64,000 bases of DNA, from positions 496,001 to 560,000 of the forward strand of contig NZ_BBYF01000001.1 of assembly GCF_001894745.1 (NCBI RefSeq), written 5' to 3'. The DNA is from Paenibacillus sp. NAIST15-1 (GTDB taxonomy: Bacteria; Bacillota; Bacilli; Paenibacillales; Paenibacillaceae). This document shows positions 25,263 to 34,349 of this stretch, in pieces. The position numbers were made by a program, and so were the translations under genes. The notes under the pieces were generated by a model. The model saw nothing but the letters and a program-made list of their open reading frames with translations. It had not been told where the DNA came from and made no database searches. Within the stretch, counting starts at the first letter, position 1; each line of letters begins with the position of its first letter.

Positions 25263-25292
25263 TTGAACTTACCGCTTCGTTTCATTTATACT
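25263..25292 (+). promoter_or_regulatory. Promoter of the lysine riboswitch transcript
   Basis: -35 TTGAAC (25263-25268), 18-base spacer, -10 TATACT (25287-25292), about 65 bases before the first conserved riboswitch element. Confidence 0.6.
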
Positions 25293-25360
25293 TAGCAAAT
25301 ATAAGTAACAATGATGGCTTGGCCATCTTCATAGTGCAACAAATCCTCATCCTATTCCAC

Positions 25361-25552
25361 GATGAGGTAGAGGTTGCGGTTGTTAAGAGTACATTCGCGG
25401 AGGCTGGAAGAAGCCAATGATTCGAATGGGAAGGAATAACCGCCGAAGTTCGCGTAACCCGCTTCCGGGACGCGTGCTGGGGTCGCTGTCGAATAGGCAC
25501 GACACTGTCATACGCAGATTACCCGTCTACGCATGATGCGCTATCTTTAAGG
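25361..25552 (+). ncRNA. Lysine riboswitch (L-box)
   Basis: The aptamer carries the conserved L-box pieces in order: GAGGTAGAGGTTGCG, AAGAGTA, GGAAGGAATAACCGCCGAAG, GCTGGGGTCGCTGTC and a 3-prime CTATC that can pair with GGTAG to close P1. These match the pattern of the B. subtilis lysC leader. A terminator follows at 25575, so bound lysine should end transcription before the permease gene. Recognised by motif; the fold has not been computed. Confidence 0.88.
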
Positions 25553-25574
25553 AAGGGTATGATGGGGACGGTCA

Positions 25575-25609
25575 AACCGTTTGAACGTATACGCTTCAGC
25601 GGTTTTTTT
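25575..25609 (+). terminator. Riboswitch-controlled terminator before the lysine permease
   Basis: AACCG (25575-25579) to AGCGGTT forms an imperfect stem around CGTATACG, followed by seven T. It lies about 50 bases upstream of the permease start: the expression platform of the L-box. Confidence 0.75.
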
Positions 25610-25661
25610 ATGTTCTCCGCTCCTTTCCGGCAATACTAAGATTAGAACAGGAGTGAGCAAC

Positions 25662-27110
25662 ATGAGTAAGCAACACAACGAGCAAGGGCTTCGCAGAAGC
25701 CTGAAGACACGCCATCTCACCATGATTGCGCTTGGCGGCTCCATTGGTACTGGATTGTTCCTTGCCAGCGGCGGCGCTATTGCACAGGCTGGTCCTGGAG
25801 GTGCGCTTCTCGCTTATGCTGCAGTCGGCATCATGGTATATTTCTTAATGACAAGTCTTGGCGAGCTGGCGACCTACATGCCGGATTCCGGCTCATTCAG
25901 CACATATGCTTCGCGATTTGTAGATCCTGCATTCGGATTTGCGCTTGGCTGGAACTTCTGGTTCAACTGGGCAATCACGATCGCATCGGAGTTAGTCGCA
26001 GCTACGCTTATCATTAAATATTGGTTCCCGAACAGCAACTCTTTCATATGGAGCTTCCTGTTCTTAAGCATCATCTTCTTATTGAATTTCATCTCCGTTA
26101 AAGGGTATGGAGAGTCTGAATATTGGTTCGCAATAATTAAAATCTCGACCGTCATCATCTTCCTAGTTACTGGCGTATTGATGATATTCGGCATCATCGG
26201 CGGAGAACGTATCGGATTCGAGAACTTCCATATCGGAGATGCGCCATTCCATGGCGGATTCTTTGCGATTCTTGGTGTATTTATGGTTGCTGGGTACTCG
26301 TTCCAAGGTACGGAGCTTGTCGGTGTTGCCGCCGGCGAAAGCGAAAATCCAAGCGAGAGTGTACCGCGAGCGATTCGCCAAGTATTCTGGCGCATTTTGC
26401 TTTTCTATGTTCTGGCGATATTCGTTATCGCAATGATCATTCCATATACACATCCAAGCTTGCTATCGAGCGAGGTTAATAATATTAATGCGAGCCCATT
26501 CACGCTCGTATTCGAAAAGGCCGGCTTCGCATTCGCCGCTTCAGTTATGAATGCAGTCATCTTGTCCTCCGTGCTGTCCGCGGGTAACTCTGGCATGTAC
26601 GCCTCAACACGCGTGCTCTGGGTGCTTGCGAAGGAAGGCAAGGCGCCGAAGTTCCTTGGCAAGCTGAACAAGCGCGGCGTACCGGTCAATGCGCTTATTA
26701 TGACCAGCATCATCGGCATGATGGCATTCCTAGCCAGCTTTTTCGGAGATGGGATTGTCTATACGTGGCTGCTGAGTGCATCCGGCATGTGTGGATTCAT
26801 TGCTTGGCTAGGCATTGCAGTCAGTCATTACCGATTCCGACGAGCATTCAACAAGCAAGGCCATGACCTGAAGGAGCTGCCTTATCGTGCCCGCTTCTTC
26901 CCGTTCGGCCCGATATTCGCCTTCGTGCTCTGTATGTTCGTCGTGCTTGGCCAGAATTATCAAGCCTTCCTCGGAGAAGCGATCGACTGGCAAGGGCTGT
27001 TGATGACCTACATTGGTCTTCCGCTCTTCCTGATCATATGGTTCGGCTACAAGTTCAAGCATCGGACGAAGGTCATTCCACTTGAAGAATGCAAGTTCGA
27101 TCATAAATAA
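25662..27110 (+). CDS. lysP: Lysine-specific permease (APC family)
   Basis: 482 residues with about 12 membrane segments. The first has the APC hallmark MIALGGSIGTGLFLASG; FWFNWAITIASELVAA, GTELVGVAAGESENP and SAGNSGMYASTRVLW are typical of the LysP/GabP amino-acid:proton symporters. The L-box upstream identifies the substrate as lysine with good probability (compare YvsH of B. subtilis, also under an L-box). ATG 25662 has AGGAGT upstream; the longer frame from 25581 would start in the terminator. Monocistronic with a strong terminator at 27145. Uptake should be switched off when cell lysine is high. Confidence 0.9.
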   Translation: MSKQHNEQGLRRSLKTRHLTMIALGGSIGTGLFLASGGAIAQAGPGGALLAYAAVGIMVYFLMTSLGELATYMPDSGSFSTYASRFVDPAFGFALGWNFWFNWAITIASELVAATLIIKYWFPNSNSFIWSFLFLSIIFLLNFISVKGYGESEYWFAIIKISTVIIFLVTGVLMIFGIIGGERIGFENFHIGDAPFHGGFFAILGVFMVAGYSFQGTELVGVAAGESENPSESVPRAIRQVFWRILLFYVLAIFVIAMIIPYTHPSLLSSEVNNINASPFTLVFEKAGFAFAASVMNAVILSSVLSAGNSGMYASTRVLWVLAKEGKAPKFLGKLNKRGVPVNALIMTSIIGMMAFLASFFGDGIVYTWLLSASGMCGFIAWLGIAVSHYRFRRAFNKQGHDLKELPYRARFFPFGPIFAFVLCMFVVLGQNYQAFLGEAIDWQGLLMTYIGLPLFLIIWFGYKFKHRTKVIPLEECKFDHK

Positions 27111-27144
27111 TCAATCTCTATATTGTCTATGAAGTAAATAAAAT

Positions 27145-27188
27145 AAGGCCCTGCTTCACGCATTTAGTTGCGTAAAGCAGGGCCTTTG
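27145..27188 (+). terminator. Terminator of lysP
   Basis: AAGGCCCTGCTT (27145-27156) pairs with AAGCAGGGCCTT (27175-27186), followed by TG and TT. Confidence 0.85.
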
Positions 27189-27318
27189 TTACGTGGTTCC
27201 ATCGCTTTTTCCGGGTAGTGGAACTCCTGTATTCATTCCTCTGGATTCATTCGTGATGTGAATTCCTAATGTGAGTTCCGAATTCCCACACCAGCTCTTA
27301 TGCTGATGTTCTGTCCCC

Positions 27319-28521
27319 TTATTTCTGAAGCTGAATATCGACAAGTAGGTCATCACTGTTATTCAACGTCGATACTCTGTATTCGAACGGAGTAGACAAT
27401 CCTAGCTTGTCCATCATATCATGCAGGTCAGCACGCAGCTCCAGCTCGTTGCCTATATAGCGAATCTGGAACTGCACCCGGTTCGCCTTCTGTGCAGACC
27501 GATAGCGTTCTACTAGTCCCTTCACGTCCTTGACCTGCCGTTCTGGAAGCAGTACATCCGGACTCCAACCGTGCTCCAACTCAGTAACGAATGAGCGCAG
27601 GCTCTTATCCGTCCCTTGGCGCATCTGATTCAAGACATGCTCATAAGGGTCGTTCGCCTTCGGAAGCTCCGTACTTTCCTCCCAATCATGATCGGTTCTC
27701 ATCTCCGCATCGGTGCGCATATAGTACGTGTAGCGCACTTGCTTGCCTCGATCCGGAAGCGGGTCGTCCCATGTCGCATCAACATGATACCATTTTCCAT
27801 CCAGTTCAATCAGGTTCCAAGCATGGAGCAATCCGCCCGCCTTACCCTCGACAACCTTGGATGGAATGTTCGCCTCTTCCAGCATAGCCTGCATGAGCAG
27901 CGCATATCCTTGGCATACGGTTGTACCTTCCGTTAGCGCCTCATAGGCAGTAAATTTCGTCATACCCTCGTCATAGGTCACGTGACTGACAATATAATCA
28001 TGAATTGCTTTTACTTTGAGATGAGGGGATTGTCCTAGACTCGTTATATTTCTTACGATTTCCTTGGCTTGCTCCCTTACATATTGTGACTGTTCGTACG
28101 TCTCACGGTAGTCCACATACACATTGACGACTGCAGAATCCGTACTACCTTTCCATTGATAGGAGTACTTGCTGATGTTATACCGAATGAACGGATCCGA
28201 GTATAATGCTGCCGACAAGGACTTTCCTGCCATCTCTGTTAAGGATTTCGTGTCACCTTCGTATCGAAATGAAATGGCCGCTTCTCTGCGAGTGAATTGC
28301 TCGCTCAGCCATTGTTTCATCTCTGATTGACTATGCAGCGTTATCATAGATGAGCGCGCCTCTACCGTAGGCCATAAAGCGAAGCCAACCATGATTCCTA
28401 ACAGAACACTTCCCAACATCAGCATTCGGAATATAGAGACTCTAGGGAATCGAATCCATCTCCTCGCTCGCCTCTGCCTCGCTCGTTGTAGGCGCGATGG
28501 AGTCTGTGAATCGATGTACAT
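27319..28521 (-). CDS. Membrane-anchored transglutaminase-like protein
   Basis: 400 residues: a basic N-terminus (RARQRRARRWIRF), one membrane segment (MLMLGSVLLGIMVGFALW, about 33-50), then an extracytoplasmic part. The transglutaminase-core catalytic triad is visible: Cys in TTVCQGYALLMQ near 203, His in GLLHAWNLIE near 236, Asp in WYHVDATWDDP near 251. Such bacterial proteins act as cysteine peptidases or cross-linkers at the cell wall; the substrate is unknown. ATG 28521 has AAGGTGGTG upstream. Neighbouring genes have no evident link. The region 28522-28807 upstream holds no gene that I can support. Confidence 0.85.
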   Translation of the reverse strand: MYIDSQTPSRLQRARQRRARRWIRFPRVSIFRMLMLGSVLLGIMVGFALWPTVEARSSMITLHSQSEMKQWLSEQFTRREAAISFRYEGDTKSLTEMAGKSLSAALYSDPFIRYNISKYSYQWKGSTDSAVVNVYVDYRETYEQSQYVREQAKEIVRNITSLGQSPHLKVKAIHDYIVSHVTYDEGMTKFTAYEALTEGTTVCQGYALLMQAMLEEANIPSKVVEGKAGGLLHAWNLIELDGKWYHVDATWDDPLPDRGKQVRYTYYMRTDAEMRTDHDWEESTELPKANDPYEHVLNQMRQGTDKSLRSFVTELEHGWSPDVLLPERQVKDVKGLVERYRSAQKANRVQFQIRYIGNELELRADLHDMMDKLGLSTPFEYRVSTLNNSDDLLVDIQLQK

Positions 28522-28807
28522 GCCTTCACCACCTTCGCAACAGCGGAGAACATCCGCCTATGTGTGCTAGGTAGCGTAACATAGCGCTATCGCAAATACT
28601 GTCTAGTTATAGCATGCCCATCGCAAGTGTGGATTCGCTGCCTTTCTGTCGTGCTCGACATGCTGCGGCAGCAAGAGCCGGGAATTGCATCGTATTCCGA
28701 AGGATTGTAGCGATTCGAACATGAGGAATATGACGAGGGGTAGCGAACCGATGCAGCATTTGCCTATAAAAAATATAAAAAAGTTATTCTCAGTAACGAA
28801 AACATAC

Positions 28808-28857
28808 AAGCCCACCTCTCCCCAGAAGGTCAAGCCTTAGAGGGAAGAGATGGGCTT
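28808..28857 (-). terminator. Terminator of the alpha/beta hydrolase gene
   Basis: AAGCCCA (28808-28814) pairs with TGGGCTT (28851-28857), and inner CCTCTCCCC with GGGAAGAGA nearly so. It starts three bases after the hydrolase stop on the minus strand; the T run is weak. Confidence 0.55.
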
Positions 28858-28859
28858 GC

Positions 28860-29765
28860 TTATCCCGATATATCCAATTGACGCCTGAAGAATGAGATCA
28901 CTTCCGCCCAGAAGCGCGAATCGGTCTCCGAACAGCTATGCCCATTCGTATCAACAAAGAGATGCGATTGCTCATACGGTAAGCGTTCAACAAGCTGCTC
29001 AAGCTCACTAGGGGGAATAAATCCATCTAGTCGAGAATGAACCATATAAACGGGGATCCTACCTGCCGTCCGCACATGATGGTCGGCTAAGATTTGACCT
29101 ACATCCAAGCCGTCGTATACTGCAACCGGAATGCGGGAGCGATAAAGCCATATACGCGGTATGACCACCGCTAGCGGGAATGAAGGCAGCTTGCGCCGTT
29201 TAAGCTCAGCTTCCACCAGGGACAGCGGGCGGGACGGCATGGAATCCGTTACAATTGCCCTTACGTTCAGCCCTTCCTCAAGAGCCAATACCGCTCCGAA
29301 GCCGCCTAAGGAGTGACCGAGGACTGCAATCCGATCCGGATCTACATCCTGCCGTTGACGTACGTAGCGGACTGCGGCCAGCATATCATCACGGAATAAC
29401 AACGCCGATGGTGCCTTTACGGCCCCGCTCTCTCCGTGACTTGTCACGTCATAGACCAATACATTGAAACCTGCATCAACCAGCGGGATCGCATACCTCA
29501 TCACCCTCGCTCGGTTCGATCCCCATCCGTGCGAGATAACGATAACCGGCGCCCGCTTCGCAGGGGAGTTCCCTTTGCCCCATATGAACCACCCTTGCAG
29601 GGATGCAGTCCCTTCGAACACCACTCGTTCGAAGGGGCGTTCCGGTTCCTTATGTATCGGAATCGGACGCGGGGACTGACTCTTCACCGCAAGCATCCAA
29701 GTACCGCTTGCGGCACTGCCGGCAAGCACGAGTGTGCCTATTCCATAGGTCCACAGCATAGCCAT
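28860..29765 (-). CDS. Alpha/beta-fold hydrolase, membrane-anchored
   Basis: 301 residues with an N-terminal membrane segment (YGIGTLVLAGSAASGTWML). The hydrolase core has oxyanion strand VIVISHGWGSNR, nucleophile GHSLGG near 150, an acid in SRLDGFIPP near 250 and the catalytic His in TNGHSCS near 281. It resembles the YqkD/FrsA-like serine hydrolases of Bacillota; the substrate cannot be told. ATG 29765 has AGAGAGG upstream. It is followed closely by a terminator and has no operon partner. Confidence 0.85.
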   Translation of the reverse strand: MAMLWTYGIGTLVLAGSAASGTWMLAVKSQSPRPIPIHKEPERPFERVVFEGTASLQGWFIWGKGNSPAKRAPVIVISHGWGSNRARVMRYAIPLVDAGFNVLVYDVTSHGESGAVKAPSALLFRDDMLAAVRYVRQRQDVDPDRIAVLGHSLGGFGAVLALEEGLNVRAIVTDSMPSRPLSLVEAELKRRKLPSFPLAVVIPRIWLYRSRIPVAVYDGLDVGQILADHHVRTAGRIPVYMVHSRLDGFIPPSELEQLVERLPYEQSHLFVDTNGHSCSETDSRFWAEVISFFRRQLDISG

Positions 29766-29879
29766 AGGATTCGCCTCTCTTTACACCACTACCGTAGAAT
29801 TGATTCTAATTAAGATCTATGTATATCATTCACGCAATTGCATGATTTCACACCCGTTCCACGCTCTATGGATTTCTGG

Positions 29880-30566
29880 TCATCGCCGAACGGGATCAAG
29901 CTTGCGAACCGCCTCAACGAACTGTATTGCATTTGCAGTGAGGGCTTCATCATTGCCCGAATTCATATATTCCTTGGGAAGAAGCTTGGAACCAAGTCCG
30001 AATGCGGACGCTCCTGCAGTTCCGTATGCGGATATCGTATGCAAGTCAACTCCTCCCGCTGCAATGATCGGAATGTGATTAAGAGGACCTCGGATCTCTC
30101 GGATATATTCGGGTCCCAATGTACCAAGCGGGAACAGCTTGACGGCTTTCGCCCCTGCCTTCCACGCCCGTACAATCTCAGTTGGCGTCAGAACTCCAGG
30201 CCATACATCGATTCCACGCTCAGCTGCATATGCGATGACTTCCTCATCCAAATTCGGAGAGATGAGGAACTGCGCTCCGCATTCCAATGCTTCACGAGCC
30301 GAGGCCAAATCAATCACTGTGCCTGCACCGATATAGGCCCGTCCTGCAAATCTCTCACGCCAATGGGAGATAATCGCTGTGGCTTGCTCTGTATTCATCG
30401 TCACTTCCATGAATCGAATGCCCCCTGCCACCAACGCCTCTGCCGCTCTATTAGCATGTTCTCCTGTATAGCCGCGGAATATTGCGACAATGCGCTCTTG
30501 AAGCATTCGCTCGGTGATATCAGCACCGTAGGGGAAATTCTGAATATCTCGATCCGACATCGTCAC
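29880..30566 (-). CDS. eda: 2-dehydro-3-deoxyphosphogluconate (KDPG/KHG) aldolase
   Basis: 228 residues of the class I aldolase TIM barrel: EVTMNT (catalytic Glu in MEVTMNT), IGAGTV, ISPNLD and KLFPLGTLGPEYI with the Schiff-base Lys near 150, then AAGGVDLHT for phosphate binding. It cleaves KDPG to pyruvate and glyceraldehyde 3-phosphate in the Entner-Doudoroff or uronate route. GTG 30566 has GGGAGG five bases upstream; ATG 30560 is an alternative. It is the second gene after the ROK kinase (45 bases gap), so both may serve a hexuronate or sugar-acid path, though the kinase class is that of glucokinase. Confidence 0.92.
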   Translation of the reverse strand: MTMSDRDIQNFPYGADITERMLQERIVAIFRGYTGEHANRAAEALVAGGIRFMEVTMNTEQATAIISHWRERFAGRAYIGAGTVIDLASAREALECGAQFLISPNLDEEVIAYAAERGIDVWPGVLTPTEIVRAWKAGAKAVKLFPLGTLGPEYIREIRGPLNHIPIIAAGGVDLHTISAYGTAGASAFGLGSKLLPKEYMNSGNDEALTANAIQFVEAVRKLDPVRR

Positions 30567-30611
30567 TCGTTCCTCCCGATTCTCTTCTCTCTCTTCTCTT
30601 TCTAGTTGATC

Positions 30612-31589
30612 TTATACCGACACGTGTCCGAGCTTCTCTGCACGGCTTTTCGCAAAGGCTGCACTTCCAATAACGCCTCCGTCATCAATCAGCTCGCCCT
30701 GGCGTATCGTCAAACGCTCCAAATAACCGTGATATACATAACGCTTCAAGGTGTCTCGTACAGGCTTCATAATACGTTCGCCCGCGAGTGCACCGCCGCC
30801 GCCGATTACAATCATATCCGGGCTGAGCAGTGAGATGGAATACGCCAAGCCCTTGCCCAGCACCTGTCCTGTATGCGTCATTATCTCGATTGCGAGCTCA
30901 TCGCCCTTATCGTAAGCTTGCGAGACGTGAGTTGCGGTCAGTTCACCGCGCTCATATGGTGTGCGCAGCAAGCTCTCGCGCCCCTGCTCAAGCGCTTCCT
31001 TCGCTTGTCGCGCAATGCCCGTGGCGGATACAACCGTCTCTAGGCAGCCCGTCAAGCCGCAACCGCATGGCGTCGTCTCGCCATCAATCGCTACATGCCC
31101 CAATTCGCCTGCCATGAAGCCACTACCATAGTGAAGCTCTCCATTGACAACCGTCGCAGCCGCAAGCCCCGTACCAATCGTTATCCCGTGTACAACTCCT
31201 GCACCGCGTCCTGCACCGCTCATCGCCTCACCAAATACATACATACGCACATCATTATCAATAAAGACTGGTACGCCTACCTTAGCGCCAAGTCGACCAG
31301 ATACATCTACGTTGTCCCACTTCAAGTTGGATGCAAACACACATACGCCGCGCACTGGATCAATGAAGCCCGGAATGCCAGCTCCAACCGCTATAAGAAG
31401 ACTGCGATCCACCCCTGCCGTGACGAACAGTTCATCAACCATATCAGACATTTTATTCAATACATGCTCTACACCAAGATCAACCTCTGTCGGCCGCTTT
31501 ACCTTGGCTATCAGCTCATATTGCTCATTGACCAACCCACATACAATGTTCGTCCCGCCCAGATCAATCCCAACCATATACTGCACCAT
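30612..31589 (-). CDS. ROK-family sugar kinase (glucokinase-like)
   Basis: 325 residues. ATP-binding IDLGGTNIVCGLV at the start, IDNDVRMYVFGE with the catalytic Asp near 105, ROK signature with the zinc cluster GELGHVAID...CGCGLTGCLE near 150-180 and IGGGGAL near 265. This is the ROK kinase subgroup that includes glucokinase and N-acetylhexosamine kinases. ATG 31589 has GAGGAG eight bases upstream; the upstream ATG 31613 is less supported. It precedes the KDPG aldolase gene, probably as one operon. The 400-base stretch 31590-31988 upstream holds no other gene I can support. Confidence 0.88.
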   Translation of the reverse strand: MVQYMVGIDLGGTNIVCGLVNEQYELIAKVKRPTEVDLGVEHVLNKMSDMVDELFVTAGVDRSLLIAVGAGIPGFIDPVRGVCVFASNLKWDNVDVSGRLGAKVGVPVFIDNDVRMYVFGEAMSGAGRGAGVVHGITIGTGLAAATVVNGELHYGSGFMAGELGHVAIDGETTPCGCGLTGCLETVVSATGIARQAKEALEQGRESLLRTPYERGELTATHVSQAYDKGDELAIEIMTHTGQVLGKGLAYSISLLSPDMIVIGGGGALAGERIMKPVRDTLKRYVYHGYLERLTIRQGELIDDGGVIGSAAFAKSRAEKLGHVSV

Positions 31590-31988
31590 TGATTGCTCTC
31601 CTCGCCTTCCCATTCTTTCTATTTGTTATTTTGTAACTGCTTACATCACTAAATATACTCATATGTCGTATTTCGATTATAGCATGATGCCTTCCATCAT
31701 TTGTGTGAAGATATCCTTTCATTTAATCATGGTTCACACGTATATGATCACATCGTACAATCCGTGATTCAAACCTGTCAATGCTCGCTTGCATCTCCTT
31801 CCATCGTCATAATTTTGCCTTAAAATCGCCTTAATATTGGAAACGAAATGACAGACGAGCGGCTGTGAAATCGATATAATAGAAACTGTGATCCTTATCA
31901 CACTGCCAGGTAGGAAGACCAATGATTCAGGTTAGACGATCGATAACTGTCTTGCTTGATGGCAACGCTTATAAAGAGGTGTATATCC

Positions 31989-32198
31989 ATGACGTATGTA
32001 GATATCAGTTCAATCTCGCCACAATTGTTCGTAACGATCCTATTTTTCCTGCTCATCGTCTGTCCGCTGCTTAGTCTTGGCGTTGTGCGCTTATTCCAGC
32101 AGCGAATCAAGGTAGGGATAACGTATATTGCATCGGCGCTTGTCTCTTACGTTATCTTTCTCATTGTGGCAGACTTCGTACACCGAACATGGAGCTAG
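31989..32198 (+). CDS. Small two-segment membrane protein, family unknown
   Basis: 69 residues with two hydrophobic helices (FVTILFFLLIVCPLLSLGVVRL and GITYIASALVSYVIFLIVAD) joined by a short basic loop FQQRIK. ATG 31989 has AGAGGTG seven bases upstream, and a strong terminator follows 60 bases after the stop, which supports a real gene despite its size. I do not recognise a family. The longer frame from 31956 has no site. Confidence 0.6.
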   Translation: MTYVDISSISPQLFVTILFFLLIVCPLLSLGVVRLFQQRIKVGITYIASALVSYVIFLIVADFVHRTWS

Positions 32199-32256
32199 AG
32201 ACAGAGCTCATTCCATGTGTTTACCTGTTCGAATTCGGCGCTCTTACACCATACAA

Positions 32257-32307
32257 AAAGACCGTTCCAAAGCAGTCTACCTGCTTCGGAACGGTCTTTT
32301 CTTTTTT
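32257..32307 (+). terminator. Strong terminator after the small membrane protein gene
   Basis: AAAGACCGTTCC pairs with GGAACGGTCTTT and inner AAGCAG with CTGCTT, followed by TCTTTTTT. The hairpin is symmetric but the T run is only on the plus strand; it may also block the minus-strand lipoprotein transcript. Confidence 0.85.
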
Positions 32308-32381
32308 ACTATTCGGATGATTCTCCTATAACGTTAGCCCGCTTCTTGCTGACACGGTATGTCCGGCTCACTTCGTATAAC

Positions 32382-33074
32382 TTACGAATTCGCGCCTTCG
32401 CCTTCTTTCTTCTCTGTGCCAGTTACTTGCATTCCTGCCTCTTTGTAGAATTCAGACTTCTTCGTATTGAACGATTTCGTATAGTCATTGAACTGGATCT
32501 TCAACTGCTCAACCTGGCGATAAGCCTCATTGCGATCAGATACAGCCTTCGTTATTGTCTTCAGCTTCGTATCCTTCTGCTTCAGCTCGTTATACAAGGC
32601 TTGCTCTTGCTGAATCCATTTCCCATACTTCTCGTACATGGAAGTGAAGGTTTCGTAGCGCTTCACATAAGCGTTATATGCCTCTGTTGCTTGCTTCTTC
32701 AAGCCTTCTTCCTTCAAATTGCTGATTGCGCCGTCGAGCTCGCCCATCTTCTTGCGAGCGTCGTCCAGCATGCTCTTCAGTTGATCCATTGCCTGTGTCC
32801 GCTCTTCAAGCGACTTGCTCGAATTGTCGATCAGCGTCTGTACATTGCGATTGTCCTGCTTGCCCTGAGACAGGATGTTGTTGTATTGCTTGCTGTCCTT
32901 CGCTTCCAGCGTGCTTAGCGTCTTCACCGCTTCAGCAACGTCCACTTCCGCTGCGGATGCTTTCTCGAAGCCTTCAAATATTTGTGTCGTCGGTGCAGCG
33001 CCGCATCCAGTCAAGCCAATAAGCAGAACGGATGCCAACGCGACAGCGGCGGTTAGCTTTTTCCAACTAGCCAA
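32382..33074 (-). CDS. YkyA-family cell-wall-associated lipoprotein
   Basis: 230 residues: lipoprotein signal with lipobox LTGC (Cys near 24), then about 185 residues of charged, almost purely helical sequence (coiled-coil pattern, many K, E, Q), ending in a disordered KKEGEGANS tail. The helical bundle and the opening TTQIFEGFEKASAAEV match the YkyA family, described as putative cell-wall-binding lipoproteins. TTG 33074 has AGGAGG eight bases upstream. It lies 23 bases downstream of the polysaccharide deacetylase gene, so the two are probably one transcript acting at the cell wall. Confidence 0.8.
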   Translation of the reverse strand: MASWKKLTAAVALASVLLIGLTGCGAAPTTQIFEGFEKASAAEVDVAEAVKTLSTLEAKDSKQYNNILSQGKQDNRNVQTLIDNSSKSLEERTQAMDQLKSMLDDARKKMGELDGAISNLKEEGLKKQATEAYNAYVKRYETFTSMYEKYGKWIQQEQALYNELKQKDTKLKTITKAVSDRNEAYRQVEQLKIQFNDYTKSFNTKKSEFYKEAGMQVTGTEKKEGEGANS

Positions 33075-33097
33075 TGTGTTAACCTCCTATCCCTATG

Positions 33098-33955
33098 CTA
33101 CAATCGTTTGTCGTGATGGAAATTGCATACGAAATGCGCATTCGGGTCGTACACTTCGAACTCGTAGCCCTTGCTTTGAATGTAATCAATAATGGCTGGC
33201 AATGCATCTAAGGTCTGCTGACGATCATGAAGCAAAATAACTTCAACATCTTCCGTCAGACCTGCCTTTACTTGCTCTAGTACTCGATTTGGTTGACCGA
33301 TATATTTCCAATCCCAGGAATCGAGCGTCCAATCCCACATTTTAAACCCTGCATCTGCGATATCCTTACGGAATGACTCACCAATTTGCGGAGCACTGCC
33401 ATATGGGGCACGAATCATCGTAGGCTTGAAGCCTGTCAATTCTTCAACGATTCCCTGCGCTTCCTTGAATTCATTAATGAAGTTCTGGGAGCCGCCGCTC
33501 TTGTACAACTTCGCATAATCATGTGTCATACTGTGAAGTCCTGGGTAATGTCCATCTTTCATCATGCGCTTCACGGCATCCGGGTATTGTCTCATGTTAT
33601 CGCCAAGCATAAAATAAGTAGCTTTAATATTATGCTTATCCAATAAGTCCATCATATCATTGGAATATTTGCTCGGCCCGTCGTCAAATGTCAAGTAAGC
33701 GACCTTGCGCGTTAAGCCGTTATACTCCTTCGGTGATTCCTTCTCTTGCGATACTTGTGCTGCTGTTCCAAATGGAACGACTTCTGTCACGATCAATTCG
33801 CTGCCAGATGCTGAGTCTGATCCGAGCAAGCTCTTCGCTCCAGCGTATATTCCGACGCCGACGGCGACAAGAAGCATGAGCAATACGGTGCGTCCAATTA
33901 ACTTTTTGCGTTTTTTACGGCGACGGTTGCCGGCCGACACCACACCTCGATCCAT
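33098..33955 (-). CDS. Polysaccharide deacetylase (NodB-like), membrane-anchored
   Basis: About 285 residues: a very basic N-terminus (NRRRKKRKK), one membrane segment (TVLLMLLVAVGVGIYAGA), a linker and a NodB domain with motif 1 TFDDGPS near 95, motif 2 HSMTHDY near 145 (metal His), motif 3 RAPYGS near 180, and motif 4/5 DWTLDSWDW and VEVILLHD. The predicted reaction is metal-dependent deacetylation of cell-wall GlcNAc or related polymer. ATG 33955 (after AAGGAT) is favoured over the TTG at 33997, which lacks a ribosome binding site, but this is not certain. YkyA gene follows at once. Confidence 0.85.
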   Translation of the reverse strand: MDRGVVSAGNRRRKKRKKLIGRTVLLMLLVAVGVGIYAGAKSLLGSDSASGSELIVTEVVPFGTAAQVSQEKESPKEYNGLTRKVAYLTFDDGPSKYSNDMMDLLDKHNIKATYFMLGDNMRQYPDAVKRMMKDGHYPGLHSMTHDYAKLYKSGGSQNFINEFKEAQGIVEELTGFKPTMIRAPYGSAPQIGESFRKDIADAGFKMWDWTLDSWDWKYIGQPNRVLEQVKAGLTEDVEVILLHDRQQTLDALPAIIDYIQSKGYEFEVYDPNAHFVCNFHHDKRL

Positions 33956-34123
33956 CATTATCCTTATCCACTTCCTTCTAGCGACTTGTTTCGACAACTA
34001 CTATAATATAAATCTACCATTAGGGCATTACAGAAACATTACAACTCACTATATTTTATCAAAAAATAGAGACAATGTTGTTACCATTTCAAGAAAATGG
34101 TTACAAGACTATGAAAAAGTTAA

Positions 34124-34165
34124 CAAAAAGGCCCTCTGACCACGAAGAATCGGTACAGAGGGCCT
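34124..34165 (-). terminator. Terminator downstream of topB
   Basis: AGGCCCTCTG (34129-34138) pairs with CAGAGGGCCT (34156-34165); on the minus strand TTTTTG follows. It is about 185 bases after the topB stop; nothing else is recognised in between. Confidence 0.75.
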
Positions 34166-34349
34166 ATCTATGACAATGAAGCATATGCTCATATAGGCCA
34201 TACGACCCTCCTAAGCCGCTTCATTTTACAAGTATGATGTCGCTGTTTACGGTTCAACACCATTTGCTATTGTTTGACTCAATTCGAAGTCCCACAGTAA
34301 GCACAATGATCTCTATTATCTATTTACTGCTCTTGATGCTCTTGCAGCT

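Noticed and set aside
28603..28833. A 76-residue minus-strand frame between the transglutaminase-like and hydrolase genes
   Set aside because: It overlaps the terminator region and has no ribosome binding site or recognisable domain.
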